From: an uncultured Oscillospiraceae bacterium
GTDB taxonomy: Bacteria; Bacillota; Clostridia; Oscillospirales; Oscillospiraceae
Length of the DNA stretch: 33,405 nt
Direction: 5' to 3'
Assembly (NCBI GenBank): GCA_944387035.1
Contig: CALXDJ010000023.1
Location: 1 to 33,405, forward strand
Shown here in pieces: positions 1 to 8,237 of the stretch (positions are counted from its first letter, which is position 1; every line of letters starts with the position of its first letter). The notes beneath the pieces are model-generated. The model had not been told where the DNA came from, did no database searches, and saw only the letters and a list, made by a program, of their open reading frames with translations. A program made the position numbers and the translations under genes.

Positions 1-77
1 CTTCAAAATAATTTGTGACTGCATATCTGAGGAATATTGTTCTCAGCATATTCACCCCTTGACAAATCTCTTTCCAG

Positions 78-1652
78 CGCCTGATCCTGGAGCAGTACGC
101 CAGGGACAAGGGCTTCACCAATCCCCGCTTCCTGTACGACGACGGCTTCTCCGGGACCAACTTCAACCGGCCCGGTTGGAACGAGGTCATGCGGCTGATG
201 GAGAACGGTATGGTGCGCACGGTGATCGTCAAAGACCTCAGCCGGCTGGGCCGCGAGTATCTGGAGGTGGGCAAGCTGACCGAGCTGGTGTTCCCCAGCT
301 ACGGGGTGCGCTTCATCGCCATCAACGATAACGTGGACAGCCTCTACGGGGAAAACGACTTTGCGCCCTTCAAGAACCTGTTCAACGAGTTTTACGCCAA
401 GGACACCAGCCGGAAGATCCGGGCGGTGAAGAAGGCCCAGGCCCAGCGTGGGGAGCGGATCGCCACCCGGCCCCGCTACGGATACCAAAAGGCGGGGGAC
501 GATCCCAAGAAGATCGTCCCGGACCCGGAGGCGGCGGAGGTGGTGCGGAGGATCTTCCAACTGTGCGCCTCCGGGCGGGGACCCAGCCAGATCGCCCGGC
601 AGCTAAAGCAGGAGCAGGTCCTCAACCCCATCAACTACTACTTCCAGAAGCACGGCGTTGCCCTGCCCGGCCTGGACACCACACGGCCCTACAACTGGAG
701 CGACACCACCATCGCCAAGATGCTGGAGGACGAGATCTACCTGGGACACACCATCAGCCTGCGCTACACCACGCCGTCCTATAAGAACAAAAAGAAGATC
801 GAGCGCCCGGAGTCGGAGTGGCTGCGGTTTGAGAATACCCATGAGCCGCTGATCACGAAGGAGGTCTGGGAACTGGCGCGGGAGGTCCGCAGGCACAAGC
901 GCCGCGCCCCGAAGAAGATCGAGGCCCCCAACCTGTTCTCCGGCCTGGTCTACTGCGCGGACTGCGGGAAGCCCATGCGGCTCCACCGGACCAGGACCAA
1001 AGAGGAGGACTCCTACAACAACTTCAAGTGCAGCACCTACAGCAACCGGGGCAAGGAGGCCTGCAGCGGTCACTACATCCGGGAGAGCCAGCTGAAGGCC
1101 ATCGTGCTGGACGACCTGCGGCGGGTGACACAGTTTGCAAGGCAGAAGGAAAATCTCCTCCTGCGCCATGTGGCGAAACGGAATTCCGCCCAGGCGAAGA
1201 AGGAGATCGGGCAGCTCCAGCGGGAGCTGGACAGGCTGTGCCGCCGGGAGACGGAGCTGACCGCCCTGTTCAAGCGGCTCTACGAGGACAATGTGCTGGG
1301 CCGTATCCCGGACGAGCAGTACCGACTCCTCTCCGCCGAATACACCCAGGAGCAGGCACAGATCAAGGAACGGATCCCCCAGATGGAGGAGCGGCAGGAG
1401 AAGCTGCGGGACTCCATTACCAACGTATCCCGGTTTGTGGAACGCGCCAGGCAGTACAGTGAGATCACGGAGCTGACGCCGGAGCTGCTGCGGCTGTTCA
1501 TTGAGAAGATCGTGGTGGGAGAGCGGGCGGAGAAGTACTCCCACAGCGCACCCCAGGAGGTCATGATCTATTACCGGGACATCGGCCTGCTGGACACCAC
1601 GGAGGAGCTGGACCTGGAACGGGAGCTGGCCGACGCCGGCCCTGCGGCATGA
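78..1652 (+). pseudogene. Large serine recombinase lacking its catalytic N-terminus
   Basis: This is a TnpX/TndX-like large serine recombinase, the enzyme class that excises and inserts mobile elements through a serine-linked DNA intermediate. The readable frame runs from base 78 (an in-frame TGA lies at 60-62) and gives about 524 residues. It shows the second half of the resolvase domain (DDGFSGTNFNRPGW, then KDLSRLGREYLEVG), the recombinase domain, a four-cysteine zinc ribbon (YCADCGKPM with later KC and AC), a long coiled coil and a C-terminal DUF4368-like segment (LLRLFIEKIVVGER). The first ~30 residues that should carry the Y-x-R-x-S catalytic serine are absent, and no start codon with a ribosome site precedes the junction. 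The first in-frame ATG, at 189, would remove still more of the catalytic domain. I therefore call it an inactive remnant; it is uncertain whether truncation happened in the genome or at an assembly join. Confidence 0.85.
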
Positions 1653-1668
1653 ACACCCCAAAAGAGGA

Positions 1669-1691
1669 AGGGGGCAGTACAACTGCCCCCT
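1669..1691. terminator. GC-rich hairpin after recombinase
   Basis: A ten-base-pair perfect stem with a three-base loop (AGGGGGCAGT, ACA, ACTGCCCCCT) lies 16 bases after the recombinase stop. It has no T-run on either side. It sits between convergent genes, so it may end transcription in both directions or mark the end of the recombinase unit. Confidence 0.5.
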
Positions 1692-1779
1692 CCCAGAGAA
1701 TCCTATACTGAACCGAGTCTCGGTCCATTGTGTGTCCTTGTCCAGTGCCGGCTGATAGCGGAGGGGGCTTGATTCCGTT

Positions 1780-4700
1780 TCAGTTGGTCAAAATGGTGTA
1801 GCCCACCGTGCGGTAGTTTTTGTCCAGGAGCAGCAGATACGCCCAGGTGGTTTTCCCGCCGCCTTGGGGCTGGAGCTCTTGCAGATCATCAATGGATTTG
1901 CAGAAGCGATCCTTTCCTACGGACTGTTCCCGGCTCCACATGCCATAGTGCTGTACCGCCTGAGAAAATGCATCATTGTCGGTAAGATAGAAGCTATCGA
2001 TGCACCAGACTGCGCCGCTGGTTTCCACCTGCTCCGGAGCGATGTATTGGGGCAGTGAGGCGCGCGCAAAGTCCCGCTTTTGCTGCTCATAGAGGCTGGA
2101 GAAGTCGTAGTCGTACAGAGTGATCTCCATGCGCCAGGTATCCCCGCCCACAGGGGTGGGCTGGCCGATGAAATAGCCGCACAGGGTGGTGGGGTCGCTG
2201 TAAAGCAGCAGGACCCGGAAGGGAATCCGCCCATCCTGCACGGAAAAGCGGCCGGAGCTCTGATTCATGGTGCGGGTGCCGTCGGAAGCCACCAGCCAGG
2301 TCATCTGGTCGCTGACCTTGAGAAATTCCTCGATGCTGCCCAGATCGGGCCTGCCCCGAAACTCCATGAACTGGGCCTGGGGGACCACCTGCTGCACCTG
2401 CTCCAGGGTAAGGGTGCAGTACTCGCCGTCCGCCGTCAGGTCCAGGGATACGGTGTCAGGCGAAGCGGAATGGTTGGAAGCCGTCAGGTCCAGGGCGGCG
2501 ATCCGCTCTCCGTCGGTGATGGTCACATAACCGAGAGACTGCATATTGTCATTGAGGAGCAAATACGTCCTGGGCCGCTCCGGCGCAGCCCGCCGGGCGC
2601 TGTGAGGCAGGTCCGCAATGGGTGCGCAGAACCGGCTGGTATAGGGCGAGGTGACCCGGCTCCACAGACTCTGGAGCCGCACCCGGTCGGTAAAGTCATC
2701 GCTGCCGGAAAGCTGGGAAACCGGCTCGATGTACCAGGCTGCGCCGCAGGAGGCGATGTCATACTGGGAGATCTCTGGCAGCTGGGGCGCGGCCTGATAG
2801 CCCGCAGCCTGTTCCTCATACAGGGGCGTGAAGTCATAGTCGCACAGGGTGATCTCCATGCGCCACTGCCCGTTGCCAAGCTTCTCCGGAGCGCCGACAA
2901 AGTAGCCGCACAGGGTGGTAAAGTCCCGGTAGAGCAGCAGCGTGAAGATACCGTTTTCCGACAGGTTCCAGGTGGCGGACATATGCCCGCCGTTTGCTGT
3001 TCCACCGGAGGTGACCAGCCAGGCCATGTGGAGACTGTCCTTGACGTATGCCTTGACATCCCCGCCCAGATCCGGCATATAGCCGCCGAAGTTGAAAAAG
3101 TCCATTTCCGGCACCAGCTGGCGAAGCTGTGCTTCGGTAAACTCACAATTTCCGCTGCTGTCTTCCTGTACGATCAGGTCTACGGTGCCCAGGGGGACGA
3201 TGTCGGTGTCCGCTGCCTGGCCGCCCTGGCCGGTGGAGTCCATCATGGTGTAGCCCAACAGCTGATAGTCCTCATCCAGGAACAAGAAGCAGCGCCACCG
3301 GTCGTCCCGGGGAAGCCGGTTCATCAGCCGGTCCATCTCCCGGCAGTGCTGTTTCACATAACCGGAGGTGTACTGGGCCCAGAGGTGATAGGCCTGGGAG
3401 TCGCCGGGCAGCAGGGTGGGTCCCCGGCCGGTGTTGTAGCCGGTGAGGAAATACTTGGCGCCGGAGTCGGCAATGTCCTCCGGGGCGATGTAGTGCGCGA
3501 AGGTCTCCTCCCGCTGAGCGGTGAAGGCTGCCAGCTGCTCCTCGTAGAGCGATGTAAAGTCATAGTCGCACAGCGTGACTTCCAGCTGCCATACACCGCC
3601 TCCCGCCTTCTTCGGCACGCCCACGGCGTGGCCCATCAAATGGGTGTTTTCATCGAAAAGCAGCAGGCAGAGGGGACTGTTGGGGTCGTCGTTGGCGTTG
3701 AAAGAGCCCCACTCCCCTTCCGAGCCGATCTCGCCGTGGCTGGTGACCAGCATGGACATTTGGAAACTGTTGATGAGATAGTCGTCAATGTCATTGCCCA
3801 TGTTGGGCACGCCGTCCAGGTTGATGTAGGCGACACTGGGGAACGATTTTTGCACCAGTTCCTGGGTAACGCGGCACACGCCGTCTTCATCCTCCTGCAC
3901 GGAGAAGGTCACAGTCTCCCCGTCTCCGGGAGCCGTGACGTGGAGATCCGGAGCGCTGCCGGGAAGGCTCACGCCGCTTCCGCCCAGCACACGGGGCAGG
4001 ACGAAGATGCCGACCGCTGCCAGCAAAACCACCGCGGCGGCAATTCCCAGTGCTTTTTTCCGCACTTTCCGGGGCCTGGAAACCCGAGAAACAGCCGCTT
4101 TTTCGGCAGGGGCCGGAATGGGAGCGGATTCCGGCGGTGTACCAGGCTGCCTTTCGGCAGCAGGTGTGCCGGATTCCTCAACCTGCGGCGCGGAGGGTGC
4201 CGCATCCGCTTGCTGCACCGGCGGCTCCGGCTGTTCTGCGGGCGCCGCGCCGGGGACTTCGTCCCGGCGGAAGCGGGCCTTCCACTGGGACAGCTGCTGC
4301 CGGGCGGCCTCCTTGCGGGCGTCCATCCGGGCCCGGGCTTCCGCCCGGCGAAGGACGTCCTCCTGGGCCAGCCGGGCCGCTTCCTCGGCTTGCCGGCGCT
4401 GCACAAGCTGCAGTCCGTCGGCAGTGGCCAGGCTGGCGGCGTCCTCGCGGCGGCAGCCGCAGCGGTGGCACATGGCCTCCCGGTCGTGGTTTACGGCGCC
4501 GCAGGAACAGTACCACAGGCCCTGTCCGCTCCAGAAGGCGTAGCGGTTTTTGGGCAGCGCGGCGCTCAGGGCCAGCAGTTCCGGGTCCTCCACAGTTTTG
4601 GCGAGAGATGTGAAGGCGGGCAGCGGGGCCCAGACCGTGTCCTCCGATGCTGTCCAGACCGTTCCGTCGGCAAATGCGGCGGACAGCACCCGGACATCCA

Positions 4701-5004
4701 TGCGCGGCGCGCTGCCCTGGGGCAGGACAATGGCGCTGTACACGCCAAAGGTCTGGCCCCGGGTGATGTGCAGATCGGAATACGTAAACAGGGTCTGGCC
4801 GCTGCCGCCGTTTCCCTGGGGACACTGCACCGATACGGTGAGGGCGGTCAGAGGCTTTTCGTCAATGCTTTTCCATTTCAGCTGGGCCACCAGACGCGGG
4901 ATCCGGGTGTCCTCCAGCACAACGCCAGCCGCCAGCACCACCGGAGCAGAAGCGGTGTACATCCGCTCCGGCAGCGCAAAGCGGCGGATATAGCGATTTT
5001 CCAT
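1780..5004 (-). CDS. Zinc-ribbon membrane protein with three tandem extracellular repeats
   Basis: The function is unknown. The 1074-residue protein has, in order: an N-terminal domain (1-150); a zinc ribbon (C166, C168, C179, C182, in a W-x-C-x-C-G context); an Ala/Arg/Glu-rich helical segment (about 205-245); a Pro/Ala-rich linker; and one transmembrane helix (about 318-336) preceded by basic residues. Three repeats of about 230 residues follow (about 368-610, 611-850, 851-1074). Each repeat carries a D/E-DG-C-x-T start, a LLL(Y/F)xDxTTLCGYFxG-like strand, a near-invariant W-(R/Q)-M-E-I-T-L-C-DYDF-x-LYEEQ block, and a closing LLLxDxNxxxxGYT motif. The topology suggests a cytoplasmic zinc ribbon and outward-facing repeats. 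A GGGAGG ribosome site lies 5 bases before the ATG. It starts 12 bases after the upstream membrane-protein gene, so the two are probably one operon. No catalytic motif was recognised. Confidence 0.8.
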   Translation of the reverse strand: MENRYIRRFALPERMYTASAPVVLAAGVVLEDTRIPRLVAQLKWKSIDEKPLTALTVSVQCPQGNGGSGQTLFTYSDLHITRGQTFGVYSAIVLPQGSAPRMDVRVLSAAFADGTVWTASEDTVWAPLPAFTSLAKTVEDPELLALSAALPKNRYAFWSGQGLWYCSCGAVNHDREAMCHRCGCRREDAASLATADGLQLVQRRQAEEAARLAQEDVLRRAEARARMDARKEAARQQLSQWKARFRRDEVPGAAPAEQPEPPVQQADAAPSAPQVEESGTPAAERQPGTPPESAPIPAPAEKAAVSRVSRPRKVRKKALGIAAAVVLLAAVGIFVLPRVLGGSGVSLPGSAPDLHVTAPGDGETVTFSVQEDEDGVCRVTQELVQKSFPSVAYINLDGVPNMGNDIDDYLINSFQMSMLVTSHGEIGSEGEWGSFNANDDPNSPLCLLLFDENTHLMGHAVGVPKKAGGGVWQLEVTLCDYDFTSLYEEQLAAFTAQREETFAHYIAPEDIADSGAKYFLTGYNTGRGPTLLPGDSQAYHLWAQYTSGYVKQHCREMDRLMNRLPRDDRWRCFLFLDEDYQLLGYTMMDSTGQGGQAADTDIVPLGTVDLIVQEDSSGNCEFTEAQLRQLVPEMDFFNFGGYMPDLGGDVKAYVKDSLHMAWLVTSGGTANGGHMSATWNLSENGIFTLLLYRDFTTLCGYFVGAPEKLGNGQWRMEITLCDYDFTPLYEEQAAGYQAAPQLPEISQYDIASCGAAWYIEPVSQLSGSDDFTDRVRLQSLWSRVTSPYTSRFCAPIADLPHSARRAAPERPRTYLLLNDNMQSLGYVTITDGERIAALDLTASNHSASPDTVSLDLTADGEYCTLTLEQVQQVVPQAQFMEFRGRPDLGSIEEFLKVSDQMTWLVASDGTRTMNQSSGRFSVQDGRIPFRVLLLYSDPTTLCGYFIGQPTPVGGDTWRMEITLYDYDFSSLYEQQKRDFARASLPQYIAPEQVETSGAVWCIDSFYLTDNDAFSQAVQHYGMWSREQSVGKDRFCKSIDDLQELQPQGGGKTTWAYLLLLDKNYRTVGYTILTN

Positions 5005-5016
5005 GGCAGCCTCCCG

Positions 5017-6612
5017 TCACAGCTCCGGCAACTCATCGGGGTTGTCGGCGGACGGGCCGGTTCCGGTGGCAGCGCTGCCCACAGCGGGCACTTCGGCGGC
5101 GCCGGAAGCATGGACCCCGTCTTTGCGGATGGCGTGGAGATCCGCGGTGATCTGACCGAAGGCGTACAAGGGCCAGGTGCCCACCGCCAGAATCAGAGCG
5201 CTGGCTATGATGATGAGACCGGCCATCAGCAGGGACATGGGCGAAATGGACGGCGGAATGAGGCCGAAGAGCTGCAGCAGCAGGATGACAATGCCCAGAG
5301 CAATGGCTACCACGCCCAAAACGCCCATAATCAGGTACAGCACGCCGCAGATCTTGGCCAGCAGCTGCAGCTTGCCGCCCACATCGCTGTAAAAATTGGC
5401 CGCAAAGCCAGTGAGGCCCCGGCGGTACTTGCTGCCGTCCACCTTCCGAACGTTGGCCTCCGTCTGACGGCCCTCCATGGCCAGATTCACCAGCACCAGT
5501 CCCACCGGAAGCAGCAAAGATCGAATCAATCCCTGTGCGGAATCAAAATCCACACGGGTTTCTTCCACAATCAGGGATACCCGATAGACCGCCGCCCAGA
5601 TTCCGTTGCCTGCCGCCAGAGCGGCTGCAATGGCGCTGCACAGGGGGACCGGCCGGCCTTTTCCCACGGGCCGGTTCCAGGTGGTGCCGACAGCGCCGAT
5701 GAGCAGCAGCAGTACGCTGAAAAACAGCAGAGCGATCCGCTGGGTCTGCTGAAGGGCCGCACCCATCTCCTCAGCATACATCACGGTCTGCTGCATGGAG
5801 AAAAGCGCCAGAGTCTGTGCGATCAGCAGCAAAATTGCAGCGGGCAGCAGGCGCGGTCCATTCTGCGCACGCAGCAGCAGCAACACGGCAGCTGCGAAGA
5901 TCAGCGCAGGCTGGAGCAGGGTTCCTAGAGAGACGTGGAACGCGCTCATCAGCCGGAACAGATCGATCAGCTGCCAGACCTCACAGACGAGAAGGAGCAC
6001 AGCGCCCAAAGTTCCCAGCATGCCGGGACGGAGAACGGAGCGGTAGCGTACGCGGGGTGCCTGCTGGGCACGCTGTTCCGGGGAAAGGGGCAGAAACGTC
6101 TGCGCGTCGGCCGCTGTGCACAGCAAAACCGTGCCCACAGCGGCCAGTGCCAGAGGCAGCGCAAAGGCCGGCATGGAGCCGACGGTGTCCAGACACAGCA
6201 GAGCGCTGACCGCTGCCAAAATCGCGGCCGCCAGGTTCAAAACCGGCAGGGAACGTCCTTTGAGCAAGCGGGACACGGGCTTGTTCCAGGACACGCCTAT
6301 GGCGGAGAGTCCCCACAGGAGCATAGCCGGCAACAGCAGCATGTGGCTGATGACAACGCTGGAGCCCAGTATGGCCAACAGTCCGCCTACGGTATAACCG
6401 GCCTGCTTGCCGCGGGCTGTCAGCAGTAAAATCCCGCCTGCCACGGCCAGCAAACAGGGAAGAACAGTGGTGCTGCGGTAGAAGTCCTCCAGCACCTTTC
6501 CCAAAATCAACTGCACCACCGGAGCGGCCATAAGCAGGGCGGCTGCCGCTGTAAAAAGAGACCCCCTGCGGGGTACACCCCGGATCCGTTCTTTCCGTAC
6601 ACGCATTTCCAT
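5017..6612 (-). CDS. Multi-pass membrane protein of unknown function
   Basis: This 531-residue protein is mostly hydrophobic, with about a dozen possible membrane helices. It appears internally duplicated: two halves each contain a block of helices ending in a similar W-N-(K/R)-P-V motif (VSWNKPVSRLLKGR and TTWNRPVGKGRP) followed by an alanine-rich helix. The C-terminal part has a soluble stretch (YRRGLTGFAANFYSDVGGKLQ), then two more helices and a short charged tail. The ATG follows GAGGGGGAAA, and a good promoter lies about 60-90 bases upstream. The next gene, 12 bases on, encodes the three-repeat zinc-ribbon protein, so the two may form a membrane complex. I recognise no transporter or enzyme family. 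Confidence 0.75.
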   Translation of the reverse strand: MEMRVRKERIRGVPRRGSLFTAAAALLMAAPVVQLILGKVLEDFYRSTTVLPCLLAVAGGILLLTARGKQAGYTVGGLLAILGSSVVISHMLLLPAMLLWGLSAIGVSWNKPVSRLLKGRSLPVLNLAAAILAAVSALLCLDTVGSMPAFALPLALAAVGTVLLCTAADAQTFLPLSPEQRAQQAPRVRYRSVLRPGMLGTLGAVLLLVCEVWQLIDLFRLMSAFHVSLGTLLQPALIFAAAVLLLLRAQNGPRLLPAAILLLIAQTLALFSMQQTVMYAEEMGAALQQTQRIALLFFSVLLLLIGAVGTTWNRPVGKGRPVPLCSAIAAALAAGNGIWAAVYRVSLIVEETRVDFDSAQGLIRSLLLPVGLVLVNLAMEGRQTEANVRKVDGSKYRRGLTGFAANFYSDVGGKLQLLAKICGVLYLIMGVLGVVAIALGIVILLLQLFGLIPPSISPMSLLMAGLIIIASALILAVGTWPLYAFGQITADLHAIRKDGVHASGAAEVPAVGSAATGTGPSADNPDELPEL

Positions 6613-6671
6613 GAAATTTCCCCCTCAATTTGTTCTTAAAAAGCTTTGATTGGAAAGATTTTCTCGCCTAA

Positions 6672-6700
6672 ACTATACTCGTTTCTTTTCAAAAAAGCAA
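6672..6700 (-). promoter_or_regulatory. Sigma-A-type promoter for the membrane-protein operon
   Basis: On the minus strand TTGCTT (6700-6695) and TATAGT (6677-6672) are separated by exactly 17 bases. The predicted start near 6665 leaves a leader of about 50 bases before the ATG at 6612. Confidence 0.6.
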
Positions 6701-6817
6701 TTCTCTCGCTGCACACTCCATCCCTGGTTGCTTTCCCCTGGATTCTGGATCAAAGCGCAGGGATGAAAAAGTTTGATCATCACGGGATTTCGTGCGTCAA
6801 AAAGACAAACAAAGACC

Positions 6818-6847
6818 GGCCTGCGCTGTTACAATACAACGCAGGCC
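6818..6847 (-). terminator. Terminator of the 6.9 kb lipoprotein gene
   Basis: An eight-base-pair GGCCTGCG/CGCAGGCC stem is followed on the minus strand by a T-rich stretch (GGTCTTTGTTTGTCTTTTT). It lies about 85 bases past the lipoprotein stop. The rest of the 6613-6931 gap holds only the promoter listed at 6672-6700 and no gene that I can see. Confidence 0.6.
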
Positions 6848-6931
6848 AGCCTTTTTCTGTGTCTGTTTCATAGTTCCCTTCCTGCCGGAGTGCGCGTTCC
6901 GGCTGGTGCCGGAAGGATTGCCTGGGTTCCA

Positions 6932-7372
6932 TTAGGAGTACAGCTTGGGAATGCGGAAGCTCTGCTCCCCGTGGGCCTCGTCGGTGACGGTTCCCGCCGG
7001 GAACAAGATGACCGGATTGCCCTCTTCATCGATTTCAAATTCCGTGGTCTCGTCGATGGTAACATAATCGCTCAGGGGTGCGTTGTCTTCAATGGGGTAA
7101 TACCGGACGTCCGGATTCTTTTCCATGCGGTTGCCCATCTGCATGGTAATGGTTTCGGTCAGATAGTTGACAGAATCATCCCCCAACAGGCTCTCCAGCG
7201 TGGGCTCTTCCTGGGACTGGGTGTCTTCCTGGGCCGTGGTTTCCTGTGTGGAAGGCGCGGGATCTTCTTCGACTGACGGCTGGCTGGCCTGGGCAGCGCC
7301 GCAGGCGCTGAGCAGCATCACACACATCCACAGCGCTGCAAGGAATCCGATCTGCCAATGTGTCCGTTTCAT
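6932..7372 (-). CDS. Small lipoprotein of unknown function
   Basis: This 146-residue protein has a type II signal peptide: KR basic start, a hydrophobic core, then the lipobox LLSAC with the lipidated cysteine at residue 24. A Gln/Glu/Thr-rich linker follows, then a compact domain with SVNYLTETITMQMGN, DVRYYPIEDN and EFEIDEEGNPVILFPAGTV. It should sit on the outer face of the membrane. A GGAGG ribosome site lies 8 bases before the ATG. It is downstream of the two-component operon in the same direction but has its own terminator. A GATGCA-type direct repeat about 105 bases upstream suggests control by the neighbouring response regulator. The domain family was not recognised. Confidence 0.75.
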   Translation of the reverse strand: MKRTHWQIGFLAALWMCVMLLSACGAAQASQPSVEEDPAPSTQETTAQEDTQSQEEPTLESLLGDDSVNYLTETITMQMGNRMEKNPDVRYYPIEDNAPLSDYVTIDETTEFEIDEEGNPVILFPAGTVTDEAHGEQSFRIPKLYS

Positions 7373-7475
7373 CGTTCATACCTCCATTTCAAATCCTGCT
7401 TTACGCTTGGGTGGGAGCGGTTCCTGTTTGGTATCTTCAAGATAGTGCGTGCTTGCCGCAAAATGGCCGCATACA

Positions 7476-7492
7476 GGCATCGTTTTTGCATC
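7476..7492 (-). promoter_or_regulatory. Predicted response-regulator site upstream of the lipoprotein
   Basis: On the minus strand the sequence reads GATGCA-AAAAC-GATGCC, two half-sites with an 11-base period. It overlaps the stop codon of the membrane-anchored protein gene and lies upstream of the lipoprotein start. The same arrangement occurs at 10334-10350 and 11126-11142. Confidence 0.45.
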
Positions 7493-8237
7493 ATTTGGGC
7501 TGTGGAGAAGGCGAGTCATTCCCCTGGCCGAAGAGCGCGTCGGCAAAGCCCAGCAGTTCGACGCAAATACGGCCGTAACTGGCTTCCGTCAGCGCACAGT
7601 ATACGACTCCTCCGGACTCTTCCACTTCCCACATGGCGGGGCCCCGCTGCCGGGTCTGTACGCCCAATCCCTCCCAAAAACGCGTTCCCAGCTCTTCGGA
7701 TGAGAGCAGGTCCTGCTTGACGGAGCGCAGGGAGCAGTCGATCCACACGGGCAGGCCGGTCTCCTCGTCTATCACCAGCCAGAACGTGTCCCGGCTGTTG
7801 TTCCCGCCTTGCAGATACAGCATGCTGACGGACTGACCGCTGTCGGCCTCTACATAAACCGCCCGGCTGCCGCTCTGGAATTCCAGGGTATCGGGGTCGA
7901 AGCTCTCCGGCAAAACGCCCCAGTCGGCCAGACAGTCCACGCTCTGGAAAAAGGCGGCTTCCGCCTGATCGGCGCCGGGCTGTCCGGGAAGCGGAAGGGA
8001 CTGCGTCGTGGAATACACCTCCAGGTCCGGATACCGGATGGCCCGCGCCAGCAGCGCCAGCTTTTCCGGAAGCGGCAGCTCCCGAACGGCCAGGTCATCT
8101 TCGGAAAGGGGCTGCGTGTGGATGGTGTCCAGTGTCTTGAGATCCCGCAGGGAAGAAAGCTGCTGCGGCAGCACAATTGATGCCAGGACCATCAGAACGG
8201 TCAAACCCGGCAATGCCCATTTTTTCACCGTGGTCAA
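7491..8237 (-). CDS. Membrane-anchored extracytoplasmic protein of the two-component operon
   Basis: This protein of about 248 residues starts at TTG 8237, whose last two bases overlap the TGA of the kinase gene (TTGA). AAAGGAGG lies 9-10 bases before it. The N-terminus is TTVKK followed by one membrane helix (WALPGLTVLMVLASIVLP), and the rest is an extracytoplasmic domain with no motif I recognise. The latter part resembles domains that follow a lipoprotein or signal anchor in envelope proteins (FWLVIDEETGLPVWIDCSL). Stop/start overlap with the kinase implies translational coupling, so this may be an accessory sensor or an output of the two-component pair. A longer in-frame start exists but would lie entirely inside the kinase gene. 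Confidence 0.7.
   Translation of the reverse strand: MTTVKKWALPGLTVLMVLASIVLPQQLSSLRDLKTLDTIHTQPLSEDDLAVRELPLPEKLALLARAIRYPDLEVYSTTQSLPLPGQPGADQAEAAFFQSVDCLADWGVLPESFDPDTLEFQSGSRAVYVEADSGQSVSMLYLQGGNNSRDTFWLVIDEETGLPVWIDCSLRSVKQDLLSSEELGTRFWEGLGVQTRQRGPAMWEVEESGGVVYCALTEASYGRICVELLGFADALFGQGNDSPSPQPK

Noticed and set aside
59-87. TTGACA at 59-64 as a promoter for the recombinase remnant.
   Set aside because: No acceptable -10 box occurs at the right spacing and no start codon follows before base 189.
1712-1724. ACCGAGTCTCGGT palindrome after the recombinase, considered as an attachment site or element end.
   Set aside because: It is short, would form only a five-base-pair stem, and no matching sequence was found at the other end of the recombinase remnant.
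2080-5928. A 1282-residue open frame on the plus strand.
   Set aside because: It lies opposite the two membrane-protein genes, has low-complexity Gly/His/Gln-rich composition and no domain, and arises from GC-rich codon bias.
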